Assembly (NCBI RefSeq): GCF_001748085.1
Contig: NZ_BBZK01000007.1
Coordinates: forward strand, 124,001-188,000
DNA length: 64,000 nucleotides
Source: Streptomyces sp. TP-A0874
GTDB taxonomy: Bacteria > Actinomycetota > Actinomycetes > Streptomycetales > Streptomycetaceae
Direction of reading: 5' to 3'
Shown: one piece after another, positions 19,933 to 29,231 of the stretch
How the letters are laid out: each line of letters starts with the position of its first letter
How positions within the stretch are numbered: the first letter of the stretch is position 1
Notes under the pieces: model-generated
Told to the model about the DNA's origin: nothing
The model's input: the letters and a program-made list of their open reading frames with translations, nothing else
The model's database searches: none
Position numbers and translations under genes: made by a program

Positions 19933-21662
19933 TGGCTCGCACCGCACAGGGCGCGTACCAGGATCTGCACCAGACGCTGGCCCAGGCCGGGGAACAGGCA
20001 CAGGCCCTCCCCCCGCACTTCGCGCCGCAGCACCTGGCGGGCGATCTCGTCCAGTCGGTGGACTGGACGGCCGTCGCACCGCCGGTCATCGCCGCCGTCA
20101 CCGGCCTGGTCGTCCTGGTGGCCGACCTCTTCCTCCCGGACCGGCGGAAGCCGCTGCTTGGCTGGACGGCCGTGCTGGGGCTGGCCCTCGCCGCCCTCTC
20201 CCTGCTCCCGCTCACCGGAGCTGAGCGCCGCACCTTCTGCCTCACCGCCGAGGCTGCCACCTGCGGTTACGTGGCCGACGGCTTCACCCTCGCCATCCAG
20301 CTCCTGGTGCTGGGCGGGGCGCTGCTGACCGCGCTGCCGTCGGTGGACTCGGTACCGGATCTGAGGCTTCCGGCAGGGGAGTACTGGTTCCTGCTGCTCT
20401 CCTCCGCGGCCGGCGCCGCACTGCTCCCGGCCGCCCGCGACCTGGTGACGCTGGTGGTCGCCCTGGAGATCGTCTCGCTGCCCGCCTTCGCCCTCGTCGG
20501 GCTGCGCCGGGGCGAGCGGCTCTCCGCCGAGGCGGCGCTGAAGTTCTTCCTCTCGTCCGTCACCGCCACGGCCGTCACCCTGCTGGGCACCAGCTTCGTC
20601 TACGCGGTCACCGGCTCGATGCACTTCTCCGCGGTGGCCCACGGCCTGGCCCACCCGCCGCCCGGACTGTCCACCCTGGCCGCCACCGGGGTGGTGCTGA
20701 CCCTGGTCGGCTTCGCCTTCAAGGTGGCCGTCGTCCCCTTCCACTTCTGGGTGCCGGACACCTACGTCGGCGCACCGCTGCCGGTCGCCGGCTACCTCTC
20801 GGTGGTGGGCAAGGCGGCGGGCTTCAGCGGCCTCATCCTGCTCACCGTGCTCGCCTTCCCCAGCCGTGCCGCGACCTGGGGGCCGCTGCTCGCCGCGCTG
20901 GCCGCGCTCACCATGACCGTGGGCAACGTCGCCGCACTGCGGCAGCGCCCGGAGTCCGCGCAGAGCGCGGTACGGCTGCTGGCCTGGTCCTCCATCGGCC
21001 AGGCCGGCTACCTGCTGGTGCCGATCGCCGCCGCCGGTTACGGCGGCGATCCGCTGCGGGCCGTGGGATCGACGGTGGCCTACGCGCTGATGTACGCCGC
21101 CGTGAACCTCGGCGCCTTCGCCGTCGTCGCTCTGGTCGGCCGCTCCGGGGGCGGTCACCGGATCGCGGACCACCGGGGGATGGCGGCGCACCGGCTGCCC
21201 GCCGCGCTGGCGCTCGGCTTCTTCCTGCTCTGCCTGGCCGGTCTGCCCCCCGGGGTCATCGGCCTGTTCGCCAAGGTGACCGTCTTCCGGGTCGCCCTCG
21301 ACGCCGGCCTCGGCTGGTTGGCGGTGGTGATGGCGGTGAACGTGGTGATCGCCCTCTACTACTACCTCCAGTGGACGGCGGTCCTCTTCCGGGCCCCGGC
21401 CACCAGCCTCCCGACCCCGTACCCGGGCTCCGGCGGCCCGGACCGGACCGCCGGAGGGGGCACCGGTGCGGAGAGCCCCGACCTCGCCGCCGACCGGCCG
21501 GTGGCCGTCGCGCCACCCGAGGCAGCCGGGACTCCGGCGACCGGCGGCCCGGCCGCGCCGCGGGCCACCGCGGTCGCCATCGCCCTCGCCGCCGGGATCG
21601 GCCTGGCCCTCTCCGGGGCGCCGCAGCTCGTACTCCGTTTCGCCGCCACCGCCCTGTTCTGA
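19932..21662 (+). CDS. nuoN: NADH-quinone oxidoreductase subunit N-like (proton pump)
   Basis: 576 residues, third antiporter-like subunit. Glu in VALEIVSLPAFALVG and Lys in FKVAVVPFHFWVPDTYVGAP are in place. The N-terminal ~45 residues are hydrophilic and the C-terminus has a Pro/Ala-rich loop before the last helix. This is the last gene of the operon. Confidence 0.94.
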   Translation: MARTAQGAYQDLHQTLAQAGEQAQALPPHFAPQHLAGDLVQSVDWTAVAPPVIAAVTGLVVLVADLFLPDRRKPLLGWTAVLGLALAALSLLPLTGAERRTFCLTAEAATCGYVADGFTLAIQLLVLGGALLTALPSVDSVPDLRLPAGEYWFLLLSSAAGAALLPAARDLVTLVVALEIVSLPAFALVGLRRGERLSAEAALKFFLSSVTATAVTLLGTSFVYAVTGSMHFSAVAHGLAHPPPGLSTLAATGVVLTLVGFAFKVAVVPFHFWVPDTYVGAPLPVAGYLSVVGKAAGFSGLILLTVLAFPSRAATWGPLLAALAALTMTVGNVAALRQRPESAQSAVRLLAWSSIGQAGYLLVPIAAAGYGGDPLRAVGSTVAYALMYAAVNLGAFAVVALVGRSGGGHRIADHRGMAAHRLPAALALGFFLLCLAGLPPGVIGLFAKVTVFRVALDAGLGWLAVVMAVNVVIALYYYLQWTAVLFRAPATSLPTPYPGSGGPDRTAGGGTGAESPDLAADRPVAVAPPEAAGTPATGGPAAPRATAVAIALAAGIGLALSGAPQLVLRFAATALF

Positions 21663-21860
21663 GAGGTTCCGCCCGACAGCGCGCACCCGCCCGGGCCCCT
21701 GGCCGCGGTCCCGCTGACCTCGCCCCGCCTCCAGAGGCGGGGGTAACCCGGGGGAACCCGCGGCCGGTGTCCACCGTTGTCCGGTACGGAGGGCCCCCGC
21801 CGAGCGGCGGCGCCCCTTCCCGGACTGGTTCCCCTGCTCGCACTACCAGGAGGGCGTACC

Positions 21861-22724
21861 GTGCATCGTCGGCACAACGGGCTGAAGACCGCCGTCCTCC
21901 TCGGCGGCCTCTCGGCACTCATCCTGGTCATCGGCGGCTTCTTCGGACGCACCGGCCTGATCATCGCCCTTCTGGTGGCGCTCGGCACCAACGCGTACGC
22001 GTACTGGAACAGCGACAAGCTGGCGCTGCGTGCGATGCGCGCCCGACCGGTCAGCGAGTTCGAGGCGCCGGGCCTCTACCGGATGGTGCGGGAACTCTCC
22101 ACCGCCGCCCGCCAGCCGATGCCCCGCCTCTACATCTCCCCCACCCAGGCACCGAACGCCTTCGCCACCGGCCGCAACCCCCGCAATGCCGCGGTCTGCT
22201 GCACCGACGGCATCCTCCGGCTGCTCGACGAGCGCGAGCTGCGCGGTGTCATCGGCCACGAACTCAGCCACGTCTACAACCGGGACATCCTCATCTCCTC
22301 CGTCGCCGGGGCGCTCGCCTCGGTGGTGATGTTCCTGGTGAACTTCGCCTGGCTGATCCCCTTCGGCCGCTCCGAGGACGACGACGGACCGGGCATCTTC
22401 GGAATGCTGCTGATCATGATCCTCGGGCCGTTGGCCGCCACGGTGATCCAACTGGCCGTCAGCCGGGCGCGGGAGTACGAGGCGGACGCCTCCGGCGCCC
22501 AACTGACCGGCGACCCGCTGGCCCTCGCCGACGCGCTGCGCAAGCTGGAAGCCGGCACCCAGCAGCTGCCGCTGCCGCCCGAGCCGCAGTTGGAGACCGC
22601 GAGCCATCTGATGATCGCCAACCCGTTCCGGCCCGGCGACGGCATGTCGAGGTTCTTCTCCACCCACCCGCCGATGGCCGAGCGCATCGCCCGCCTGGAA
22701 CGGATGGCCGGCCGCGGCTACTGA
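21861..22724 (+). CDS. htpX: Membrane zinc metalloprotease HtpX
   Basis: 287 residues, M48 family. Two N-terminal helices, then HELSH (zinc ligands and catalytic Glu) in [14 protein letters not shown], two further helices, and the third ligand Glu in [10 protein letters not shown]. HtpX degrades misfolded membrane proteins. The GTG at 21861 is chosen because AGGAGGG stands 7 bases upstream. It follows the nuo operon after a 198-base gap that shows no other gene. Confidence 0.93.
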   Translation: MHRRHNGLKTAVLLGGLSALILVIGGFFGRTGLIIALLVALGTNAYAYWNSDKLALRAMRARPVSEFEAPGLYRMVRELSTAARQPMPRLYISPTQAPNAFATGRNPRNAAVCCTDGILRLLDERELRGVIGHELSHVYNRDILISSVAGALASVVMFLVNFAWLIPFGRSEDDDGPGIFGMLLIMILGPLAATVIQLAVSRAREYEADASGAQLTGDPLALADALRKLEAGTQQLPLPPEPQLETASHLMIANPFRPGDGMSRFFSTHPPMAERIARLERMAGRGY

Positions 22725-22798
22725 GACGGGCGGCGCGCCGGACGGAATCGGTACGTGGAAGGCACGCCACCGAGACGACGAGGTGCGAGGGTGGAAGT

Positions 22799-23191
22799 GT
22801 GAAGACTCTGCTGAACCTCCTCTGGCTGGTGCTCTCCGGCTTCTGGCTCGCCCTCGGCTACGTCCTGGCCGGCATCATCTGCTGTCTGCTCATCGTCACG
22901 ATCCCGTTCGGGATCGCCAGCTTCCGGATAGCCGGATACGCGCTGTGGCCCTTCGGCCGCACCACCGTCGAGCGGCGGGACGCGGGTGTCGGCTCGGCCG
23001 TCGGCAACGTCCTGTGGATCATCTTCGCCGGCTGGTGGCTGGCGCTGGGACACCTCATCGGCGGCATCGGCCTCTGCCTGACGATCATCGGCATCCCGTT
23101 CGGGATCGCCAACTTCAAGATGCTGCCGATCTCCCTGATGCCGCTGGGCCGCGAGATCGTGCCCACCGACCGGCCCTTCGCCACCGGCTGA
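22799..23191 (+). CDS. YccF domain membrane protein
   Basis: 130 residues made of two repeats of a hydrophobic unit ending TIPFGIASFRIAGYALWPFGRTTV and GIPFGIANFKMLPISLMPLGREIV, the pattern of the YccF family of small inner-membrane proteins. Function is not established. GTG 22799 follows GAGGGTGGAAGT. Confidence 0.88.
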   Translation: MKTLLNLLWLVLSGFWLALGYVLAGIICCLLIVTIPFGIASFRIAGYALWPFGRTTVERRDAGVGSAVGNVLWIIFAGWWLALGHLIGGIGLCLTIIGIPFGIANFKMLPISLMPLGREIVPTDRPFATG

Positions 23192-23298
23192 GCCGGTGTC
23201 CGGTGCTGCTCGACGGCCGGTTCGAGGGGGTCTCAAGTGCCATCATGTACATCCCGTCAAGTGTTCCCCGGTACAGCAGGCGAAAAGTACTCTGTGAC

Positions 23299-23337
23299 GT
23301 ACATGCACTTGCACGTGCACATGTGCTTGCATACGAA
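23299..23337. promoter_or_regulatory. Tandem and palindromic TGCA-rich motif before the P-loop/TPR gene
   Basis: Two imperfect 17-base direct repeats stand back to back (ACATGCACTTGCACGTG and ACATGTGCTTGCATACG); the first ends in the perfect palindrome GCACGTGC. It is A/T-richer than its surroundings and lies 37 bases before the gene start, a place where an operator could act. Confidence 0.45.
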
Positions 23338-23373
23338 CTCGGACAGTGATGGACCTGAAGGCGGTGGTCGGGG

Positions 23374-26022
23374 ATGCAGCCTGCTGAGGATGGTCTGTAT
23401 CCCGGGGAGCCGGTCGGACGTGAGAACCTTCTCGTCCAACTCGAAGAGGCGTTGCGCACCGGCGGCCGGGCAGCTCTGATCGGTGCCGCGGGCAGCGGCA
23501 AGACCACCGTCGCCGCCGCCCTGGAAGCCCGCGCCAAGGCCCGGCGGGAGACCGTCCTCCGCATCACCGCCCACCCCCCGCAGCCACCCCGGCCCCAGGT
23601 CGTCGCCTGCCCGCCGCCCCCCGGGGCGGCGGGCCTCGCCGCTCAGGCCCCGCTCGGCACCGGCCGGGCCCCGGAAGGCACCGAGGAACGACGCCCGACG
23701 GCGCCGAAGACGATGACCGCGGACGCCGCTCAGGCCCTGCTGGCCGCGCTCCGCAAGGCCCCGGCCCCCGGCGCGCCGATGCTGCTGATCCTTGACGACG
23801 CCCAGTGGCTGGTCGCCCCTCGGCCCACCGCACCGAGCCCCGCGGAACCGCCCGCCCACCACCCGGGAAGCGACCCCCGAGGCGGCACCGGATCCGCCGC
23901 GGACGGCGACACCGCCACGAGCGACCCGCTGCGGCAGGCCCTCGCCCGCCCCCTGCCGCCCGGCCTCCGGCTGCTCGTCCTCGGGCGCCCGCCCGCCGCC
24001 CGCCGGATCGCCCAGGAGATATGCGGCGTCGCCGGAGTGCGGACGCTGCCGCTGCCTCCGCTGGACGACGAGGGCATCACCGAACTACTGATCCATCGCA
24101 ATCTGCCGATCGGACCGGCCGGGCGGATCCACCGGGCCAGCGGCGGCAACCCGCGCCTCGCCCTCGCCCTGGCCGGTTCCGCGGCGGACTCCGCCCCGGC
24201 CACCCTCTGCGGGGAGTCGGCGGTCCGCGGACCGGCCGGAGCCGCCGCCCGGGAGCTGCTGGCCGCCGTCTCCGGCCAGGTACGGCGGACCCTGCTGCGG
24301 GCCGCACTGGCCAGCCGGCCCACGGTGGGCACCATCCGCCGCTCCGGCCGGCACGAGGCCGAGGGCGAACTGGCCGCCGCCGAGGCCGCCGGACTCGTCA
24401 CTGTCTCGGTCGACGGACGCGTCGCCTTCACCGCCGGCCTGCTGCCCGCCGCGCTCGCCGCCGACGCGGACCCTGCCGAGCGCGCCGCCTGCCACGCCGA
24501 ACTCGCCACCGCGGTGGACGACCCGCTGGAAGTGATCAGGCACCGCGCCCTCACTGTCGACTACGCCGACGGCGAACTCGCCGTCGAACTCACCGCGGCG
24601 GCCGCCGCCGGCCGGCGCCGCGGAGACGGCGCACGCGCCGCCGAACTCGGACTCCTCGCCGCCGAGCGCACCCCCGCGGACCGTCCCGCCGCCGCGCTGG
24701 CCCGGCTGGTGGCCGCCGCAGGCGACGCCGGCCGCGCCGGTCGCCCCGACCTCGCCCGGCGCGCCGCCGACGCCATCCTCGCCCGCGACGCCAGCCCCGC
24801 CGACCGGGTGTGGGCCCGTCTGGCCATCGCCGACACCGCCGGCCAGGGCCTCGCCGGACTGGACGAGATCTACACCCAGGCGCTCGCCGACGCCGGAGAC
24901 GATCCCCGGCTGCGCGCAGCGGTGCAACTCCGGCTCACCTGGAAGCTGCTGCTCTCCGACGGCGATCCGGTCGGGGCCCGGCAAGCCGCCGTCGAGGCCG
25001 GCACCATCGCCGCGGCCGAAGGCGACCACGAGCTGGCGGCGATGGCCCTCACCGCCAGGGCCAGAATGGGCCGGATCCTCGGAGACCCGGACGCCGAGCG
25101 AGTACTCGCCGAAGCCCAGGCCCTCGAAGCCTCCGTGGTCTCCTCCGGGCTGCACAACTCGGCCCGCATCCTCGCCATCCGCCACGCCCTCTTCGACGAC
25201 CGGCTGGCGGAGGCCCGGGCGAGGCTCCTCGCGCTGCTGCCCACCGTGGAGCGGGCCGGCATGGCCGAAGACCTGATCGAGGTGCTCCGCACCCTCTCCG
25301 AGACCTCCTCCCGCTGGGGCCGCTGCAAGGAGGCCCTCAACTACGCCCGCCGGGCTATCACCCTCACCAACGAGGCGGGGCTCTCGCCCGGACCGGCCCG
25401 GTTCACCGCTGCCATGGCGGAGTCGGCCGGCGGCCGGTTCGACCGGGCGATGGACCACGCCCGGCGCGGGGTGTGGGCGTCGGAGAAGGAACAGGACCAG
25501 ATGTTCCTGGCCCGCAACCTCTACGCCCTGGGCCGTACCCAGTTGGTGTCCGGAGACCCCCGGGCCGCCGTGCGGACGCTGAGCCGGGTCGGCGAACTCG
25601 GCATCGGCAAGCTGATCGTCGACCCTTCGATGCTGCGCTGGCAGGAGGAGCTGGCCGAAGCCCTGGTGCACGCCGGGGACCTGGAGCACGCCGAGCACCT
25701 CCTCGGCCGGGTGCGGCCGACGGCCGAGCGGCTGGGCCGGCACTCGGTGCTCGCCGCGCTGGACCGTGCGGAGGCGCTGCTAGCGGCGGCCGCCGGCTCC
25801 ACCGAAACCGCGGTGGAACTGCTGGGGCAGGCGTTGAGCCGCTTCTCCCAACTGGAACTCCCGCTGGAGCGGGGACGCACGCTGCTGGCCCTCGCCGCGG
25901 TCGACGTCTCCCGGGGCGAGCCCGAACTCGCCCGCTCCGCGCTCCGGGAGGCGGCCCGCGTCTTCACCAGGACGAACGCCGCCCCCTGGCTGGAGCTGGC
26001 CGACCGGGCCGCGGCCGGATAG
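23374..26022 (+). CDS. Large P-loop ATPase with TPR-like repeats, LuxR-ATPase-like without HTH
   Basis: 882 residues. An N-terminal nucleotide-binding domain has Walker A GAAGSGKTT (37-45) after a VGREN motif and Walker B LLILDDAQWL, the arrangement of LAL/MalT-type STAND regulators. A Pro-rich low-complexity insert separates the two. From about residue 400 to the end there are helical repeats of TPR type (ALxxAxxL patterns). LAL proteins normally end in a LuxR helix-turn-helix; here the protein stops at ELADRAAAG with none. It may sense ligand and act on another protein, or be a regulator that has lost its output domain. Start ATG follows GGTCGGGG. Confidence 0.7.
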   Translation: MQPAEDGLYPGEPVGRENLLVQLEEALRTGGRAALIGAAGSGKTTVAAALEARAKARRETVLRITAHPPQPPRPQVVACPPPPGAAGLAAQAPLGTGRAPEGTEERRPTAPKTMTADAAQALLAALRKAPAPGAPMLLILDDAQWLVAPRPTAPSPAEPPAHHPGSDPRGGTGSAADGDTATSDPLRQALARPLPPGLRLLVLGRPPAARRIAQEICGVAGVRTLPLPPLDDEGITELLIHRNLPIGPAGRIHRASGGNPRLALALAGSAADSAPATLCGESAVRGPAGAAARELLAAVSGQVRRTLLRAALASRPTVGTIRRSGRHEAEGELAAAEAAGLVTVSVDGRVAFTAGLLPAALAADADPAERAACHAELATAVDDPLEVIRHRALTVDYADGELAVELTAAAAAGRRRGDGARAAELGLLAAERTPADRPAAALARLVAAAGDAGRAGRPDLARRAADAILARDASPADRVWARLAIADTAGQGLAGLDEIYTQALADAGDDPRLRAAVQLRLTWKLLLSDGDPVGARQAAVEAGTIAAAEGDHELAAMALTARARMGRILGDPDAERVLAEAQALEASVVSSGLHNSARILAIRHALFDDRLAEARARLLALLPTVERAGMAEDLIEVLRTLSETSSRWGRCKEALNYARRAITLTNEAGLSPGPARFTAAMAESAGGRFDRAMDHARRGVWASEKEQDQMFLARNLYALGRTQLVSGDPRAAVRTLSRVGELGIGKLIVDPSMLRWQEELAEALVHAGDLEHAEHLLGRVRPTAERLGRHSVLAALDRAEALLAAAAGSTETAVELLGQALSRFSQLELPLERGRTLLALAAVDVSRGEPELARSALREAARVFTRTNAAPWLELADRAAAG

Positions 26023-26059
26023 GCCCACCGGCGGCGGAGGGCGGGCGGTGGGCGGACGG

Positions 26060-26093
26060 GGGCGGGTCGTCGATGGGCTTCGGCGACCCGCCC
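26060..26093. terminator. Bidirectional terminator between converging genes
   Basis: GGGCGGGTCG pairs with CGACCCGCCC around a short loop, sitting between the plus-strand P-loop gene and minus-strand yajQ. Confidence 0.6.
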
Positions 26094-26143
26094 CTCATCC
26101 GCGGCTCAGTCGGACCGGTGCGCTCCGCCGGTTGCCCGGGCGC

Positions 26144-26632
26144 TCACCGGTAGTTGACGAACTGGACCGCGAAGTCGAAGTCCTCGCCCTTGACCAGCTG
26201 CTGCACGGCCTGGAGGGCGTCACGGCTCTTGGACGACACCCGCAGTTCGTCGCCCTGCACCTGCGCCTTGACCCCCTTGGGACCCTCGTCCCGGATCAGC
26301 TTGGCGATCTTCTTGGCGTTCTCCTGGGAGATGCCCTCCTGCATCGAGGCGAAGATCTTGTACTCCTTGCCGGAGGGCTGGGGCTCGTCGGCCTCCAGGG
26401 CCTTGAGCGAGATGCCCCGCCGCACCAGCTTGGACTGGAAGACGTCGAGGATCGCCTTCACCCGCTCCTCGGAGTTCGCCTGCATCAGGATCTTCTCGCC
26501 CGACCAGGAGATGGATGCGCCGACGTTCCTGAAGTCGTAACGCTGCGAGATCTCTTTCGCGGCCTGGTTGAGGGCGTTGTCGACCTCCTGCCGCTCGACC
26601 TTCGAGACGATGTCGAAACTGGAGTCGGCCAT
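26144..26632 (-). CDS. yajQ: YajQ family nucleotide-binding protein
   Basis: 162 residues, full length for the family (about 163). [20 protein letters not shown] at the start, ISQRYDF and the C-terminal [15 protein letters not shown] are highly conserved. Family members bind nucleotides or cyclic-di-GMP; a role in actinobacteria is not established. ATG 26632 has GAGGAG upstream. Confidence 0.93.
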   Translation of the reverse strand: MADSSFDIVSKVERQEVDNALNQAAKEISQRYDFRNVGASISWSGEKILMQANSEERVKAILDVFQSKLVRRGISLKALEADEPQPSGKEYKIFASMQEGISQENAKKIAKLIRDEGPKGVKAQVQGDELRVSSKSRDALQAVQQLVKGEDFDFAVQFVNYR

Positions 26633-27065
26633 GTTGAGTTGGCTCCTCGTGGATAGTCGTGAGTTGGAGAGTGCGAAACGCGGGCCCAACCGGCCCGCCG
26701 CGACAAGCCTAAGCGCTGTCCCGCGATCCCCGGCGGCCGCACGACGGCCGCCGGGGCGCCGCGCCGCCTTGCCGGAACAGCCAGAGCGACCCCCGCACGG
26801 CGGGCCACCTCCGCCTTGCGGCGTAGCGCGTCCGGGACGCCGTGCGCTGATCCACCGGGGAGCCGGAACAGCCCTGGCTGCCGAGGTGGGGAGCGCCCTG
26901 TTCGGCGTTCGACGGGCGTGCGCGGTGGCCCCGTACGCGAGCCCGGAGCGGAGGTCGGGCTGATCCGTTCCGGTGATCAACCGGGTAGCGGACCACCCCT
27001 CCCCATCGGGTATGGTTTACGTCGTTGCGAGGAACCCGCCGGGGCGGATTCGGAGCAGCGTTCTA
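26633..27065. other. Gene-free spacer before tRNA-Tyr
   Basis: I see no convincing gene in these 433 bases. A -10-like TATGGT at 27011-27016 lies about 50 bases before the tRNA and may be its promoter; a -35 is not clear. Confidence 0.5.
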
Positions 27066-27147
27066 GGCGGTGTGCCCGAGCGGCCAAAGGGAGCAGACTG
27101 TAAATCTGCCGGCTCAGCCTTCCAAGGTTCGAATCCTTGCGCCGCCA
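27066..27147 (+). tRNA. tRNA-Tyr (GTA)
   Basis: An 82-base class II tRNA. The acceptor stem GGCGGTG pairs with CGCCGCC, the anticodon loop is CTGTAAA (anticodon GTA), a long variable arm follows, and the T-loop is TTCGAAT. CCA is not encoded. In S. coelicolor the tRNA-Tyr gene is the attachment site of the integrative element SLP1. Confidence 0.95.
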
Positions 27148-27155
27148 CAGGAACA

Positions 27156-27197
27156 GAAGGGCCTGTGACCAGCAGAAACGCTGATCACAGGCCCTTC
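27156..27197 (+). terminator. Terminator hairpin after tRNA-Tyr
   Basis: An 18-base arm GAAGGGCCTGTGACCAGC pairs, with one mismatch, with 27180-27197 around loop AGAAAC. Confidence 0.8.
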
Positions 27198-27469
27198 GTC
27201 GTTTCCGGGGTCCGCGGCTGCCGCCCGGGCGGTTCGTGCTCTGTGTCTCACCCCGGACGGCCTGCTGACCAGCTCGTGGGGACGCCGTGGAGTGGGACGG
27301 CGCTCGCCCAGAGGGGACGGTGGTTGGCTGTACCGAACCACCGGCATGGCGACCAGCCGGCGGAGGCGGAAGGCGTCTGACGCCACCGGTCGGTAACCAG
27401 CGCCAGACGGCAGCAGCGTCCTGAAGCACGCGGGCGCTCGCTGGCGCGGACCGGCGCGGCGACGTCCAC

Positions 27470-27895
27470 TCAGAACAACGGGCCCAGCACGATGACTGCC
27501 ATCACCAGGGTCACGAGGGCGAAGATGACCAACGCGGCCACCTCGGCGCAGCTGGTGGCGCCGCGCACATCGGAGAGGGTCGCGCTCTGGCGGGGGTTGG
27601 CCGGGTCGTAGCGCACGGTGACGGAGCTGCCCTCGCGTACGTAGGCGCCGTACACCTCGAACTCCACCCATCGACCGTTGCTGTCGGTGAAGCCGAAGAC
27701 CGAGGTCTGCGTTTTGGGCCCCTGTCCGACACCTCGGACGGGCCCCTCTTCGAAGGTGATCCGGAGGCAGCGCCCGGTCGTGGTCAGGCCGTGCTGGCGC
27801 CCGCGGCTCTTGGCCTGGAGGCTGCGGGCCAGGGCCAGGGTGATTCCGGCGCTGATGACGAGCACCAGCGGGAGGACGAGGTCGAAGACATCCAT
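27470..27895 (-). CDS. DUF3592-type membrane protein
   Basis: 141 residues: an N-terminal helix, a beta-rich soluble segment with TTTGRCLRI, VEFEVYGAYVREGSSVTVRYDPANPRQS, and a C-terminal helix. The V-x-YDPxNP motif between two helices is the DUF3592 pattern. Function is unknown. It lies 9 bases after the preceding gene, with which it is probably co-transcribed. Confidence 0.75.
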   Translation of the reverse strand: MDVFDLVLPLVLVISAGITLALARSLQAKSRGRQHGLTTTGRCLRITFEEGPVRGVGQGPKTQTSVFGFTDSNGRWVEFEVYGAYVREGSSVTVRYDPANPRQSATLSDVRGATSCAEVAALVIFALVTLVMAVIVLGPLF

Positions 27896-27904
27896 CGGCG
27901 GAAC

Positions 27905-28375
27905 CTACCTCCGCCGGAGCCGGTCCACCAGGAACCCGAGGGTGCAGCCCACGGCCAGCAACCCGGCCTGGACGAGGACGGCCAAGAGGGTGATCTCGTC
28001 GAGGGTGGTGGCCGCGACCAACTGGGCCCCGACCGTCGGTACCAGGCCGGCCACCAGATGGCGGGGCCAGGAGTCGGATGAGGGCTCGCGGTGCACGGCA
28101 CACGCGGCCCAGGTGGCCAGGGTGAAGGAGACCACCATGGGCAGGTAGACCAGCAGCACCACCTTCACCGGCGACATGGAGTACCACGCCTCCAGGTCCT
28201 TACCTGCGATGAGATCCCAGGTCAGCGTGGTGAACAGGGCCTGAGTCACCAGCAGCACGATGATCCCGGCGGCCCAGGGCACCACCAGTTGGAGCAGCCG
28301 GGGGCGGCCGGAATCGCCGTATGAGCTGTCGCCACCGTAGTGACCGGAGGGGGTGTTCTGCCTTGAGTAGGACAC
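27905..28375 (-). CDS. Small membrane protein of unknown function
   Basis: 156 residues: a Ser/Gly/Tyr-rich soluble N-terminus of about 28 residues, then four hydrophobic helices, ending in RLRRR. I do not recognise a family. It is first of a two-gene unit with the DUF3592 protein. Confidence 0.7.
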   Translation of the reverse strand: MSYSRQNTPSGHYGGDSSYGDSGRPRLLQLVVPWAAGIIVLLVTQALFTTLTWDLIAGKDLEAWYSMSPVKVVLLVYLPMVVSFTLATWAACAVHREPSSDSWPRHLVAGLVPTVGAQLVAATTLDEITLLAVLVQAGLLAVGCTLGFLVDRLRRR

Positions 28376-28630
28376 GGGGCATTCCTCTGCTGGTCGATGC
28401 TGCTGACCGGTTGGACGCGGCTCTTGCTAGGGGGGGCGGTGTCAACCGGCTGCCGGCGTCCTGCCCGTTGGGCGAGTTCTCACGGAATCCGTGGTCCGCG
28501 GGTGCCGATCCGAGTCGTCCGGGAGCCGGCCCCCGGTGCCGATGCCCGCCGGTGGCCGAGGGCTTCTGGCGACGCCGCGATGCCCCCGGCCACAAGTCGT
28601 GCGGGTGGAACGCGCACGGGCACCCGCCGG

Positions 28631-29206
28631 CTACCCGGTGACGTGGATGCTCTCGATGATCTTCCGCTGGTCCGCCGCGCTGAGCTTGCCCTCCTGGGCG
28701 TCGATCCGGACGGCGAAGACACGACCCTCGGAGTCCACTCCGGTGATCACCGAACCGTCCACCGTCGCCCCCTTCTCCGGGGTGTTGTTCATCCCGTTGG
28801 AGACGTAGGTGAGCTTGACCTTCTTGGCCTTGTCCACGCCCTGCACGGAGATGTCCTCGGTGCCGGTCCAGCGTGCGGTCGCCTGTACCGTCCCCTCCAT
28901 GGCGACGGCCGCCTCCTCGGCGTCGGCGACCTCGGTGAAGTCGCTCTGGATGGAGATCATCGCCGCGAGGCGACCGTCTTCCTCGAAGGTGGCGACCGCG
29001 TCGTTCGACTCGGCCCGGTCGGCCTCGCTCTGCTCGGTGAACCCCTTCGGGTAGGAGACGGAGACGGTCGGACCCTCCAGGGTCTTCCAGCCCTCCGGAG
29101 CTGCGGAGTCATCGGAGCCGTCCTGCCCCCCGCAGCCGGCCAGCAGGACCCCGCCGGCCAGCAGCGCGACGGCTGCGAAAGCCGTTCGTCGGTATGGACG
29201 CTTCAT
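28631..29206 (-). CDS. Secreted lipoprotein
   Basis: 191 residues. It has a signal peptide with positive N-region (KRPYRR) and lipobox LLAGC (lipidated C25). A Gly/Asp/Ser linker leads to a compact domain of about 150 residues with VSVSYPKGF, AAMISIQSDF and FAVRIDAQEGKLSAADQRKIIESI, similar in layout to PsbP/Mog1-fold lipoproteins that assess a fitted 'probability' domain; family assignment is tentative. ATG 29206 has AAGGAG at good spacing; ATG 29212 is too close. It lies 25 bases after the Flp-like gene and is probably co-expressed with it. Confidence 0.75.
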   Translation of the reverse strand: MKRPYRRTAFAAVALLAGGVLLAGCGGQDGSDDSAAPEGWKTLEGPTVSVSYPKGFTEQSEADRAESNDAVATFEEDGRLAAMISIQSDFTEVADAEEAAVAMEGTVQATARWTGTEDISVQGVDKAKKVKLTYVSNGMNNTPEKGATVDGSVITGVDSEGRVFAVRIDAQEGKLSAADQRKIIESIHVTG

Positions 29207-29231
29207 GATCATCTCTCCTTGCCGCACGGAT

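Noticed and set aside
16213..20079. Very long minus-strand frame (over 1200 codons) opposite nuoK-nuoN
   Set aside because: It is the antisense of strongly conserved nuo genes; its composition (Gly/Glu/Gln/Arg runs) is an artefact of high-GC coding DNA.
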